Of a stretch of 64,000 nucleotides of DNA, positions 44,567 to 56,075 are shown piece by piece. The notes under the pieces were generated by a model. It was not told where the DNA came from. It saw nothing but the letters and a program-made list of their open reading frames with translations, and searched no databases. The stretch is from Chloranthus sessilifolius (Eukaryota > Streptophyta > Magnoliopsida > Chloranthales > Chloranthaceae): NCBI GenBank assembly GCA_021018995.1, contig CM037585.1:66962646-67026645 (forward strand), given 5' to 3'. Position numbers and translations under genes: made by a program. Positions within the stretch are counted from its first letter, which is position 1. Each line of letters opens with the position of its first letter.

Positions 44567-44646
44567 AGGAGACTTCACTCCTCCACTAGGGATCACCTAG
44601 GGGTTTAAAAGGCTTGATGTATATGCTAAATGCATCCGTGATCCCT
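44567..44646 (+). other. Ath-D 3' stem-loop before the polypurine tract
   Basis: AGGAG/CTCCT, then outer arms AGGGATCAC/GTGATCCCT (9 bp, perfect) and inner arms GATGTAT/ATGCATC around ATGCTAA. Compared with Ath-A, inner position 4 changed from A-U to G-C on both sides. Confidence 0.7.
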
Positions 44647-44704
44647 ACGAAAGTGGCATTTTAATTTTCTTTATTTTTCCTTTGCTCAGGGACTAGCAAA
44701 GCTT

Positions 44705-44717
44705 AGGTTTGGGGGTG
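44705..44717 (+). other. Ath-D 3' polypurine tract
   Basis: AGGTTTGGGGGTG directly abuts TGTTAAGTATTG of the 3' LTR. Confidence 0.85.
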
Positions 44718-45714
44718 TGTTAAGTATTGAAAAATACCAGTTTTCACTCCTTAACCTGGCCTTTGATGGACCTATGAGCACACTAATAAACACCTATTGA
44801 ATCTATTTGGTAGATAGTAATAAAAGCCAGGAATAGTGTAGAAAACCACTCAAAAAGGCCGCACAAAGAATTCCATCTCTCAGCATAGTGCAGACCCAAT
44901 AATGGCACATAAGAGGGCTCCACACCATTGGCTACTTAGGGCGTGTAGCAACAGCAGGACATAGTTAAGGAAGTGAAGACAGACAGAAAACATTCCATCG
45001 AGAGGTTATCTGAAGGCTTCGATAGGAGCTGAGGGCTTAAAATGGAGGAATTCGTGCAGATGGAAGGGTTTCGATAGGATTTAAAGCCAGAGAAAGGAAG
45101 AATTCGTGAGGATTGAGAAGTTCGATAGGATCCAAGAACCTATCGAGCAGCTAAGAGAAAGAAAGATATCATCTTATCGAAAGCTTGCCTGAGGTGTAAA
45201 GGGAACCTATCGGATGGTTGCCTGAACCTATCAAGATGGAGAAGCTGGAGCTCACACCTATCGGAAGGTACTTGAACATTTCGACAAGAGTGAGAGCAAT
45301 CCTATCGAAATGTTGGCATGCAAAGCTGAACCTGTCGAAAAGCTTTCCCAACCTGTCGAATGCTCCAGACAGAGGGCCAGAGAACGCTGAAGCTTCAAGA
45401 GAAGGTTCATCCTATCGGAACCTATCGAAGAGATCTGAGAACCTAGCGAAAGGACCAAAATGCTCCATTTGAACCTATCGGAAGGTTCCTCAACCTGTCA
45501 AAATCGTGTGAAGAACTTCTCAGAAAATAGGTTGTTCACACGCTGCAACTTGGTGACCTACTACACGCAACTCGAGGCACTTTGGTGACTGGCATGACAA
45601 TCTTGAAGATGCCCTAGGAAATCCTAGCCAACCCCACATGCTCTGACAGAACTCTAACGAACTCTGAGGACCTTCTAGAAGGAAATATTGGCGGGAGAAA
45701 CGAGAGGGAAAAGC

Positions 45715-45722
45715 TATATAAT
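45715..45722 (+). promoter_or_regulatory. TATA box of Ath-D 3' LTR, with adjacent palindrome
   Basis: TATATAAT in AAGCTATATAATGAG. A perfect 18-bp palindrome, CCCCAATTATAATTGGGG, follows at 45728-45745, where transcripts would be expected to begin within a few tens of bases. Confidence 0.6.
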
Positions 45723-46197
45723 GAGATCCCCAATTATAATTGGGGGAGATCGAAATCTGGAGATCAGGGCTTGCAATAAAATTCTATTTTCCCTCCTTTA
45801 GCTCAACGATGGTTGGCTAACTCCCCTAGAGTAGCAAGGGGTGAGGTCTGATCTGTAATTGGGTAAGGTTGAGAGAGTTATTTGCAGGTCAATTGCTGCA
45901 CAGACTACAGATCTGAGAGCATTTCATTGTAGAGTGAGTTTTATGCAATATAAATGTAGATTTTATTATTTTATTTAGATCTATAGTTCCTTTGGTTTCA
46001 TTTGGTGCTCAATCAGATTTGTGTAGAGGAGTTGGCTGATCAGCTCACCCACTTAACTAGTAGACCTCTTGGATACCATTTGATCTCCCTAGATCTGATA
46101 TCCCTGCAATTGCCTATGTCTGTGACCTAGTAATTGCAGCTTCTGTAGTTGTTTTAATACTCTGATTGAAACCTTTGAGTTGGAGGAAATCTATAGG

Positions 46198-46229
46198 ATG
46201 GTCTGTGACCATTGAAGTGGACAGACCAT
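46198..46229 (+). other. LTR leader stem-loop, Ath-D 3' LTR copy 1
   Basis: ATGGTCTGT pairs perfectly with ACAGACCAT around GACCATTGAAGTGG. Confidence 0.7.
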
Positions 46230-46307
46230 AGGCTTAAGATCAGTTCAATCTCTAGTTTCACTTGGATTCTTCCACCTTAAACCTTTGGGTCGGATGAAGT
46301 CTATAGG

Positions 46308-46339
46308 ATGGTCTATGACCATTTAAGTTGACAGATCAT
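46308..46339 (+). other. LTR leader stem-loop, Ath-D 3' LTR copy 2
   Basis: ATGGTCTAT and ACAGATCAT; eight of nine positions pair. Confidence 0.5.
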
Positions 46340-46827
46340 AGCCGTAAGATTTGTCAAATCCCTTGATTTATAGTAGATTCTTCTACTCTGCAGATGTGCT
46401 TGTAGCCAGCTGAGGGATTGGTGTGCTATGAATCCCCTATAACACGATCAACTCAACCCAATTGCAGTAAGTGCAAACTCTAAGTTTTTCTTCTCTATTT
46501 TCTATTTTTAATCCCTTCCAATTGTAAGTTCTAAAGTTTGAACTTGATCCCAGTTAATTCTGCATTTTATTTGTAGTTTAGTTTAAGTGACAACCTTTTA
46601 AAACCTCTCCCCTTTCTTATACTAACCTAGTATTAGGTAGGGTGTCAGATCTCTTTCAGATCTAGAGATTTATGATATTTTAAACTCACCTCCCTGTGGA
46701 CATTCCTTTACTTACTCTTTTAAAACTTGCTACAACAGGCCCTGAATACTTATAGGTTTGTGTGTGTGATCTGCCTTGAATTGATTGAATTTAAACCCCT
46801 TTTTGAATGCAAGGCAGTTTACCAACA

Positions 46828-47401
46828 GCTGGCAGCTGTTTTAGTTTATTCGCGCAGTTGCTTTGCTTTCGCAGAGTTGCCTTTGGCTGATGGGAATGGC
46901 TCATTCGCATAGTAAACCTTTAGTGAATCACCCAATTACTTAGCCTAACAGTGCTATCGCGGAGATGATCTGGAGAGCTAGGGTGTGTCGCATAGTAGAG
47001 CTTCAGGAGCTCTCTCTCGCTAAGTACTCGCGCAGGTGGGCTCCTGCGCTCGTGTAGTAACTTGTAAGGCTCCAGAGTGTGCAAGATCTGCTCGAGGGAA
47101 ATTCTGGGTGTCTCTCTCTTCCAGGGCCATGCGCAAACTCCACGAGGTGACTTTTTGTTCTCTATGCATATGGACTCGCTGGGCTCTTCACGTGGTTGCT
47201 TTGGGGCTTGATCTCCTTGAGAGCTTCACGACCACAAATGCATAAGGTTTCACACCGCGAGATCTTCACGATGTCTTTACAGCTCTCCTCTTGACTGTGC
47301 GGCTTATCTGCGCAAGAGCTTCTTCCACTACAACTTTTGCTTCGCAAGGAGGCTTCTCAACTCTGTGAGGTCTATTTCTTGGCACTTTACTGCACTACAC
47401 T
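46828..47401 (-). mobile_element. Ath-B 5' LTR, outer part
   Basis: It opens with the GCTGG target duplication and continues Ath-B LTR sequence, with CG motifs such as CGCGCAG, TATCGCGGAG and CTCGCTAAG typical of a U3. It is cut at 47401 by the Ath-G composite. The outermost part of the LTR must lie beyond 64000. Confidence 0.75.
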
Positions 47402-47902
47402 TGCTGCAACTTCCAGTGTGCTTACTTTATTTGTTGGTGGTAAAAGCAATTTAAAATCAAAGTAAAGTAGGGGATGGAATCAGCACAACTGAGAAATCCT
47501 AGACCTGCAAGATACAGGGTCCATTTGTAGCAAGTTTTGATAAGTAAGAGTTTGTCCCACAGGGAAAAGTGATCTACAGCTCCAAGGGAGCCATCTCTAG
47601 TAGTCCCTCTAGATCTGACTACAGATCTGGCAGTCCTAAAAGGAAGGGAGTTTAGGGTCACTTATTCTAGGTATCTTAAGGTAGCCTTATGAACTAACTA
47701 CATAAAGGGTTGAGAAGATGGATGGAGTGTGGGAAAATAAATATAAAAGGGTGAGAAGTATGCTATTGGGTTCAGATCTACTAGAATTTACGACTCGGAT
47801 CCAAGTCTGCTAGTATAGAAATCCTGCCCAATGGCTATATTATCACCAAAGAGGAGAAAGAATCCAACTCATCCCTATGCCATGATCCAATCCCTTAAGG
47901 TT

Positions 47903-47934
47903 ATAACCTGTCCACTTAAATGGTCACAGACTAT
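47903..47934 (-). other. LTR leader stem-loop, Ath-G left LTR, distal copy
   Basis: RNA-sense arms ATAGTCTGT and ACAGGTTAT form nine pairs with two G-U. Confidence 0.65.
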
Positions 47935-48047
47935 CCCATAGGGGAACCACAATCCAGAGATGGGTCAAAACAAGTTAATCATTGTAGGCACTACTTCATC
48001 CAGGCTACAAGCTCAGGAATCCATAGGGAACCTCAACCTCTAAAGCT

Positions 48048-48097
48048 CTATGTGTGGGGCTAAGGCTGTATAGGACCATGATAGCCCTGACACATAG
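48048..48097 (-). other. Long-range stem in Ath-G left LTR leader
   Basis: CTATGTGT and ACACATAG (8 bp) enclose a GGGCTA/TAGCCC-type inner stem. Confidence 0.5.
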
Positions 48098-48332
48098 AAC
48101 CAGCAAGAGATTGAGTGCCACCTTAGATCTAGCTGTCCATTGCTTGAGTGGGACTACAATGGTTTAGTCACAAGCCTACAATCTCCATACCCAGATCAGA
48201 TCTTCCATCTGATGGCGGGTCTATACTAATATAAGGGAGTTTGCCTCTGTACAATCTCCTACCAGGCTACAAGCTCAGGCTCAGAGAAGAAGGATCCATT
48301 TCGGATCGGTGGATTGGATTCACCCTAAGGCT

Positions 48333-48364
48333 GTAACCTATCCACTTGAATGGTCACAGACTAT
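48333..48364 (-). other. LTR leader stem-loop, Ath-G left LTR, proximal copy
   Basis: RNA-sense arms ATAGTCTGT and ATAGGTTAC; eight of nine positions pair. Confidence 0.5.
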
Positions 48365-48870
48365 CCCAGAGGCTATCCTCCTCACAGAGCCCAAAATAAA
48401 ACAAGAATATTGCTGCCACCACCATGGTCACAAGGCTATCAGCTCAGGCTTCCATGGGGATTTCAGATCTAGTGGGTCCTGTGGTGGGGCTAAGGCTGTA
48501 TTGGACCATGATAGCCCAGACACATAGGTCACTTGGATCTAAATGGATCTTTAGAATCAATCCTCCAATGCTTTGAATCACAGCCAAAGCAATGGTGGAT
48601 CACAAGGCAGCAGCTTTGCATGGAACAGCTCACAAACACACGAATCCCATAAAAGTACAACACCCAATCACAAATTCCATTAATGTAATCTCAATAAACA
48701 TACAAAGGCATGGCCAGCAAGTGCTGGGCCATGGAGAGAAGGAAACAGAAAAAGGAAAACTACTTACAACTACAGAAGAACAGAAAAGAAAACGATCTCA
48801 GAAAAAAAACTCTTTTAAAGGTCCAGAGATATTTTTTTTGAAGATCCCTAAACCTAAACCAGGCTTAGGT

Positions 48871-48877
48871 TTATATA
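48871..48877 (-). promoter_or_regulatory. TATA box of Ath-G left LTR
   Basis: TATATAA on the minus strand in the context ACTATATAAACCTAAGCC, shared with the right LTR (63468). Confidence 0.7.
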
Positions 48878-49890
48878 GTAGTGGGTGTGGCGGCACATTA
48901 GGGTTAGGAAATCCTAATTTTAGTGTTGCCACGTGGCCTCTTAATGATCCTTGGATGCCTCGAGGCGCGTGCATGGAGATTTGAGCATGGGAGTGCATGC
49001 CCTAATTACTAAAAATTCCCAGAATGTCCTCTACAGAATGATGGAAGTTGGAGTTCAGAGCTTCGCCAGGTTGCAGGCGATTCCCAAACTTGTCGCGTGG
49101 TAGCACTGACTTCGCGAGGATGAGTTAGCATTAAAACTTCAGATGTCGCGGGGTTACAGCTTCTTGATGCTTTGAGCAGTCGCGAGGTAGATAGTTAAGC
49201 TCTCGCTGGATTGGGCTTCGCGAGGTTGGATTGCTACTTGTGAACAACGCGGGAACTGCGCGGGCATTCCATTTCACAATTGATCTTCGCGAGGCTAACT
49301 TTTGCTTCGCGAGGCTGCTTTCTTCCTGAATAGTGCGAGAACTGCGTGAGAAGTTCACTTCTTAATGGAACTTCGTGAGGATCATCGTGATAGCTTTGAG
49401 GCTCTTCTGAACTGCACGACAGGTTATCGTGGCATTTGCATCCCACGGCTACTGAGCGGCAGCTGCGCGAAGAATCTCCTGAAGCTCTCTCTCCTCAGCG
49501 GTTCTGAGTGAACTACGCGAGGTTGATTTTAGGTCTTCTTGAACTGTGTGAGACTGTACGAGGTTGTGCTTCTGAAGCTCTTCTGTTACTCAACTATGTG
49601 AGCACTTGTTGTGAAGTCTTGGGAAGCTCGCGAGGACTGCGCGAAGCATATTTTTCTAAATCCTCTGGAGCTTTGTCAGCTGCGCGAGGCTTACCTCATG
49701 TATGGATTCATGGCTCATTCTTCTGAGGGACTTCTGGTGCCAATACAGGCTCCTTAACATGATTTATGGCCTTATTGCACTGCTATTTATTATCTACAAA
49801 AAATACTTAACAAAATTTTATTAGATGGCTAAGGGTCTAATCAAAGGCTAAAGTTAAGGGGTGAAAAGTAGTACTTTTCAGGTCTTAACA

Positions 49891-49903
49891 CACCCCCAAA
49901 CCT
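49891..49903 (-). other. Ath-G left polypurine tract
   Basis: AGGTTTGGGGGTG on the minus strand, directly against the left LTR. Confidence 0.85.
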
Positions 49904-49968
49904 AATATTTGCTAGTCCCTTAGCAAAGCTACATTAAATCAACTACAGGAATTAAATGCCACTTTCGT

Positions 49969-50047
49969 AGGGAGCACGGATACATTTAGCATATGTACCA
50001 AGCCTTTTAAACCCCTAGGTGATCCCTAGTGGAGAAGTGAAGTCTCC
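49969..50047 (-). other. Ath-G left 3' stem-loop
   Basis: Outer arms AGGGATCAC/GTGCTCCCT with one mismatch, and inner arms around ATGCTAA as in Ath-C. Confidence 0.6.
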
Positions 50048-51790
50048 TGAGGGTTTTCAGTGAAGAGACCCAAAAACTTCTCAATACAACAGTTAACAAA
50101 AGTGCATTATTATCAAGTGAGCAGTCAAGAAATACAAAATTAGTTCACCCATGAATCAGTAAAAATATAAGAAATTCAAACACATTGGCTGCACAGAAAT
50201 TTAAACAGTATAAGCTTCTCATGAAAGCACAACATTTCCAATCAGTTTACACCATAGACCCTACACAGGTGTGTCAACATTGAGCTCATCACTGGATCAA
50301 AAATTAGGTTGTAGGTCACACCTAATACATTCAATATCAGACCCAAAATTCTCCAGGGCATACTCTCATAAAGAATCATTGAGGGTTTCATTTTCTCTCA
50401 AGCTCAAGAGTGGTTATATCCTCCAAATGGGTCTGTAAGCATGAGCATAGGCATAGCTCTGAAGTTCTGGCATCATTGACAGATCCTCACCATAGATTGG
50501 ATAACATTTTATCTCCACATGACAACTCACTCAACTTTGGATCACAAGGGCTTTAACTGGGCTGTAATGTGGCTTATGGAGTGGGGTTAAAAAGAATGGA
50601 AGGTTGAAAAGGGGTTCAAAATTGAGAACTCAGTAGGTGAAGGAGGTGATTCATGACTTCACCTTCTTTAATTCAGCTCCTTTCATCTTCTTTGAGGTTT
50701 TCAGATTTGAAGTGATCAGTTTCTCTTCTTGATTTCGATTTTCCTAATGAAAGTTTCCTCTTGACTCCTCTCTTACTCCTCTTCATTATTGTTTTTGTTT
50801 CTTTTTGATGCATTTTTCTTCTTTTTATTTTGTTTTTGCTTTGATGAAATGCCACAATTTTCTCAGTTGCCATACTACTAGAATTTGAGGTACTTCTTCT
50901 TTATTCACCTAATGTTGACCATAGCTAGTCCATCTTCAACTCTTGTTCCTTTACCTTTTGAATTCTTAGAGTGAGGGTAAGGTTAAATCAGATACATAGG
51001 TTCAGGTGCAAGTACTCAGGTGCATTTTTGAAGAAATTTAGGATTTAAAGCTCAAAGGGGGTATGGGCAAGGGCAGTTGCTTAAGGTTTGTCTGTTTAGG
51101 CTCAAACTGTCCAAAAGAAGGCCTTGATCCTTTCCTAAGTCTCATGAGTGCTGTCAGTTGTTTCAATTTGGAGTTGCCTAACTTCTAGTGAGCACAGTGA
51201 CTCAGCCAGTCCTTAGAGCTAGAAGAAATTGCCTTAGTCACTCCTCAAAGAAAAAGTTTTATATAGGCCCAAATCTCACTGGTCATGGTCTTCCTTTGAA
51301 TTCTTAAGTATGTCCTTACCTTTTTCTCTCTCTAGTGATTCATGAAGTGCTAATACAAGTGAGTTTCCTTGGTTATCTCATCATGGAAATGTGAAATTTT
51401 AAAAGTTTATACTGTCTAAACTTTGAAAAAAAATTTAAATTCCTTATTTTTCATGATTCTTAGATGAACATGGTACCATTTCCATATTACTCACAAGATT
51501 TTGCTGCACTTAGGCTAACTATTCCATTGGTAGGATCTGCCTGCCACACCCCCAAACCTATGAGGAGCAGTGTCCTCACTGATTCAAAGGTGGATGTGCA
51601 GCAGATTTATTAATGGCAAACTAAAAGGAAATAACATGTAGCAAAACAGACACAAGACAAAGAAAACTAGCAATGACACAAGAAGAAGATCTATTATATA
51701 AGAGAGAAATGTACAAAATGACAAACAACAGGAGAAAAAAGAAAATGCACAAATAGAAAAATCCTAGGTACAAGCTAATCGTAGCCTGAA
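50048..51790 (-). other. Ath-G left 3' noncoding region
   Basis: No gene. It closely matches 60556-62297 in inverted orientation and the same region of Ath-C. The internal polypurine-tract copy lies at 51544-51558 (minus strand). Confidence 0.6.
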
Positions 51791-54700
51791 TCAAAACCAG
51801 TCCCAACCCATCTTCTTGGCTTGCTCTCGAAGGAGAGCCTCTTCCACTTTTTTCTTTCTTTCCCTCTCTTCCTTCTTTTGGGCTGCAGTTTTGGGCATGG
51901 TTGGAGCTTCTGGTGCCCTAACCCTCATTTTGGGGGCCTTTGGTGCAAGAGGGATCACTGGGGATTTGTCTTTGGTTTGCGCAGGGAATTTGATAGGACT
52001 TTTTCCTTTGGGACTCTTCCCTCTGGGGCCCTTCCCTTTTGAGCCTTTCCCTTGCTGAGTCTAAGGGGGAATAAGAGGAGATTTTGCTTTTTCGGGCTCA
52101 GGAGGGACAACCGGGCTCTTGCCTTTGTCTTTCGGGTTCAGTGGTGGTGCCTCCTCAGACTGAGCAGCTTGTTCTTTTCCAATTTTTATAGAGGCAGCTG
52201 TGTGAGTAGTCCTCTTAGCTGTAACTTTCCTTCTCTGAGGATAAGTTTGCTCAGCAGGGTCAGAAGAAGGAGGAGCGACAGGATTTTTAGCACTTGGATC
52301 CACAGGTGGGGCAGAGTCAAAATCAAAATCAGAGGGAAAGAGAACAGTGGGGTCCAATCCCAGGGCAGCAGCAGCCTGTCTATGTTCATCTTTTAAAAGC
52401 AACCGACCATGGGGGTCATCCTAAGCAGAAGCTCTGGTGGCCTTTGGGGGTGGGGATGGCGGTGTAAATTTTTTTCCTTTTTGGGAACCAATTGCTCCTT
52501 TGGAGGGAGAAGGTTTCTTGGGAGCAGCCCTTTTTCTCTTGGGTGCAGGAGATTTAGCAGAGGGAGGCACTAGAGCAGGAGGTGGTGGAGGTTCTTGAGT
52601 AGGAGGTGGAGGAGGTTCTTGAGTAGGAAGTGGAGGAGGAGGAGATGTAGATGTAGGAGCAGGGGGAATGGAAGAAGATGGCCCGGGGTGTGTGGAAGGT
52701 GGGGTCTCAGGGGGTGCTGTGGCAAGAGGGTGGCTTGAATTGGTTGGCATGTCAGAGATACAATCCTTTTTTGCAAAATTTCAATCTGCTTTTCAGCATA
52801 AAGGAGTTTGGCATCAAAAAGCCCCTTAGTGAGCCTGTGGATCTCCTGAGCATTGTTAAGTTTCTTTTCAAACATTCGGGCTCTCTTTTGCTCCAGTTCG
52901 GCATTGGCTTTCTCCATCTCCGCATTCAGTTTGTAATAAGTTGCGTCAGCCTTTGTGTCATTGAGGGTCTCCAAAATTGACTCCCACCCCTTTGAAATAT
53001 CTCTCAGCTTCTGCCTGTGAGCAGGCTTCAGGTCACTCAACTTCTGCAGCAAAGGGTACTCAATGGATTGTCGAAGTTGGACCATGCCCCTGAGAACATC
53101 CCTCTTGATGTAGGCATTGCCCCTCATGGCATGGAGGAGGGTGAAGTAAGGAGGGGTGTAATAGGAATGTCTTGGTAGGATAGGTAGAAAGGGAGTGGAG
53201 GAAGTAGCAGGTGATTGGTCCTGTGGGGGTAAAGTGGCAGGGAGGACATTCACATGTGGGGGCTGGGCAAAATGTTTCTGGGTCCGTTTGAGTCGTGTTG
53301 TCAGAGAATCTAGGAGGAGGTAAATTGAGAGGTGGAATGGAGGGCATGGGTGGTAAAGCAAATGAAGTGGGGTCACTGAAGGTGGGTGGTTCTGGGTAAG
53401 GATAAAATGGAATGGTGAAGGGTCTGAATGGTAATGGTGGGGCCAAAAGTGTGTGTCGGTAGATGGAGAATGTGGATGGGAAAGGAATGGGGACTGTTTG
53501 GGTTGATTGGTTGGTAAATTGTGGTGGGGGTAAAATGAGTGGGGGAAGGATAGGTAGAGTGGGAAAGGAGTGGTGGGGTATGGTGTCTTGGAGGGTGAGG
53601 GTTGTAGTTAAGTCAATGGGGGGAAAATCTGGTTGCACTGTGGAGTCAGAGGTGGAAGGGGACTGGATTTGAGGTGTAGGAGGTGTTTGTGCAGAGATGG
53701 GTGGTTTTGTCAATGTTTGAAGGGTGAATTTGATGGTGGTGATGTCAGTCTACATTTGGTCTTGGGTGTGTGTTGTGGTTGATAGTTGGGTTTGAATGTC
53801 ATGTATTAGGGAAAGGATATGGGTAAGTGTGTCGGAGTGTGGTTGGGGTGGAGTATGAGAAGAAGAGGGAACAGGTTGGAAAGGTGAAGTAGGGGCATGA
53901 TGGAAGGTTGTAGGAGGAGGAGATGGAGGGTCTGGTGAGTGATGTGGGGAAAGAAGTGGGGAATCTGGGAGAGGGATATCACGGGTTGGCATGGTGTCAA
54001 GCAATGTAGTCATCAATGCCTGATATCCTGAAGTAGTGGCGAGGTTAAAATCAAGGTCTGTAAGTGGAGGGGAAGTAGGGATGGCTGGGATGGTGGCTAG
54101 GTCAATGTGTGGGGTTTCTATGGGACTGATAGGGGTGGTTGATGTAGGTAAGGATATGGCAGAGGTTGTGTGAGAGGTTTTCTTTTTAATATAGGATATC
54201 AGGGGAGGGCTGTCAGGGTTCAGTTCAATGTTTTCCTCCCAGGAACGATTCACAGGGAAATCTGGATTGGGTACGGATAAGAGAGACAAAAGAGGGAAGT
54301 GGATAGATGAAATAGGCAAAGAAACTGATGGAGGGACAGGTGTGGTGGATGGAGGTCTTGCTGCAGAATCAGTAGCGACAGGAGCTTGTGCCACCTTCTT
54401 GGGAGCATGAGCTTTAGACACCTTTTTGGGAGCAGGAGCTTTAGCAACAGTAGTCCCCTCTCCTTGCTCTGTAGCAACCTGGACCTCAGCCTTCTTCTTC
54501 TTCTTTTGGGGATCCATTAGATTCCTGTTGATCCCCCATTGCCTCTTTGCAAAAGTTGTAGGGGTGAGGTCAATGGTTAACTCCCCTACTGGTATCTTGT
54601 GCGCTCCCCTCCAAAGTAATTTGGTAATGAGTCTTGCATAGGGGAGAGTGTGGAGCTTCTTTTTCTATTCTAGCTTGACCATCACATCCTTCATTGCTTC

Positions 54701-54932
54701 AAAAATTAACCTTGCAGCATGAAAACCGTGGCCCCGAGAAAAGACTTAAACAACATCAGCAATTGGGGTCCTCCTCTCCTGCTGATGGCCGGCACAATAG
54801 ATGTTCTTCCGCAGAACTTGATCAATGAACAGAAGTTTAGGGTCCAGGTCTCTTCTCCTGATGGAATGCCCGGTGGCCTTCAATCCTCTTGTTAGGGCTT
54901 GTGCAATTGTATCAATGGGGGCATACACAGGG
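51791..54932 (-). pseudogene. Ath-G left ORF2 (N-terminal end missing)
   Basis: It encodes PIDTIAQALTRGLKATGHSI and the DLDPKLLFIDQVL block, then a basic segment (PKKVSKAHAPKKVAQAP), a long Pro/Ser/Thr-rich part, a coiled-coil-like helix (LRDISKGWESILETL, then MEKANAELEQKRAR), PPPPPTQEP repeats and a Lys-rich tail ending KMGWDWF at 51791. The conserved N-terminal domain is only partly present because the composite join lies at 54933. Very similar to the right copy. Fossil. Confidence 0.8.
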
Positions 54933-56075
54933 GGGCTAGTAACTGGTTGGCTACTCTTCCCAACAATGGCATCACATCTTGGAAAGACCTACAGACCAAG
55001 TTCCTGACAAAGTTCTTCCCTGAGACCAAAACTAGCCAGTTGAGGAAGGAAATTCTTGCTTTTGTCCAAGCCCCAACCGAGGATTTTAATCAAGCCTGGG
55101 ATAGGTTTAAGGAAATGCTCAAATAATGCCCCCACCACAAGATCCCAGACTGGCAGCTTGTACAAAGCTTCTACAATGGGATTGATGAGAAAAATAGAGA
55201 TATGATTGATGCCTCTTGTGGTGGAACCTACATGCACAAGACTGCTGATGAGGCATGGGAATTGTTTGAAGTAATCAGTGAAAATGCTTTTCAAAAGTTA
55301 TCCCTGGCAAGAACTAGTCAGGAGTCTGTGTCAAAAGTGGAGCCTGCTGCATTGACAAGAGGAAAAGTTTATGAGGTGTCTGGGATCAAAGATCTGCAGC
55401 TGCAGATGGCAAACCTCTCTTTGAAGTTTGACAAATTACTGACTGTGATGCAACCCAGAAGGGCTGCTAAGTGGTGGAGGCATGTCTGATATGCCAGTCC
55501 CCACATCACATAGTAGAGGAATGTCCATTTGCAGGGCAATATCTTGAATTGGTATTGGAACATGCTGCTGCTGCGCAATCTTTTGGCCAGCAACAATCTG
55601 GTGGCTTCAACAGACAGCCATATGGATACCAGCACCAAAATACTGGTTACCAATGGAGAGACCACCCAAATCTGAGGTGGAGGCAAGACAACTTTTGCAG
55701 CCCCAGCAAATGTTGGCCATACCCCAAAGGCCACAGCAGTAGTTCAATCAAAGATATGCCCCTAGGTCTAATTTCCAACACCAACAGCAGCCCCATCAAC
55801 AACAAAATCAATTGGTCTTACCCCCATCTCAACCCAGAAATACTTCTTTCGAGGACCAAGTCTTGACCTCACTGCAAAACCTGGGGTCCGTGGCTCAAAC
55901 TGTGAATTCTCATGGTCAGAGCATAAAGAAGATGGAAGAGCAGATTGGCCAGCTAGCCAATGCTTTAGCTAAACCAAAGGAGGGGAGGTTGCCCAGTCAA
56001 CCAGTGGTTAATCCCAAAAGCCAATTTTTGATTGGTGAAGGATCCTCAAACCTTGAGGGGCAAGGGGATCTTTGA
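54933..56075 (+). pseudogene. Ath-G right gag (5' part missing)
   Basis: It starts inside the gag domain (NWLATLPNNGITSWKDLQTK). FLTKFFPETKTSQLRKEILA, PHHKIPDWQLVQSFYNGID and the zinc knuckle ACLICQSPHHIVEECPF (CX2CX4HX4C) near 55478 follow. The frame ends after LIGEGSSNLEG, as in Ath-C. No pol follows. Fossil. Confidence 0.87.

Larger units (their letters stand above)
30392..46827 (+). mobile_element. Ath-D: Athila-like element with both LTRs, carrying two later inserts
   Basis: It is bounded by LTRs and a perfect 5-bp duplication GCTGG (30387-30391 and 46828-46832). Order: LTR, primer site, leader, gag (split by sLTR-E), protease, RT-RNase H, integrase, spacer, ORF3, 3' noncoding region (split by a chimeric insert), polypurine tract and LTR. 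It has no ORF2. The first 215 bp of the two LTRs differ at about two dozen sites by eye, though later parts are closer. Coding regions are broken in roughly ten places. It inserted into the Ath-B 5' LTR. Confidence 0.93.
44718..46827 (+). mobile_element. Ath-D 3' LTR
   Basis: It begins TGTTAAGTATTG and ends GCAGTTTACCAACA, followed by the GCTGG duplication. It has the same array of CCTATCGAA/TTCGATAGG motifs (about 44995-45490) as the 5' LTR, a TATA box at 45715 and two leader stem-loops. Length is about 2.1 kb. Confidence 0.93.
47402..49890 (-). mobile_element. Ath-G left LTR (3' LTR of the minus-strand half)
   Basis: On the plus strand it runs from TGCTGCAACTTCC to GGTCTTAACA, so TG...CA on its own strand, about 2.5 kb. 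TATA at 48871-48877 (minus strand). CTCGCG/CGCGAG motifs are dense from about 49060 to 49690. Close to the Ath-C LTRs. Confidence 0.9.

Noticed and set aside
52570-54517. Several long overlapping frames on both strands of the ORF2 region
   Set aside because: Only the frame colinear with the Ath-A and Ath-G ORF2 copies is conserved. The others arise from Pro/Ser/Thr-rich low-complexity coding DNA, which keeps other frames open.
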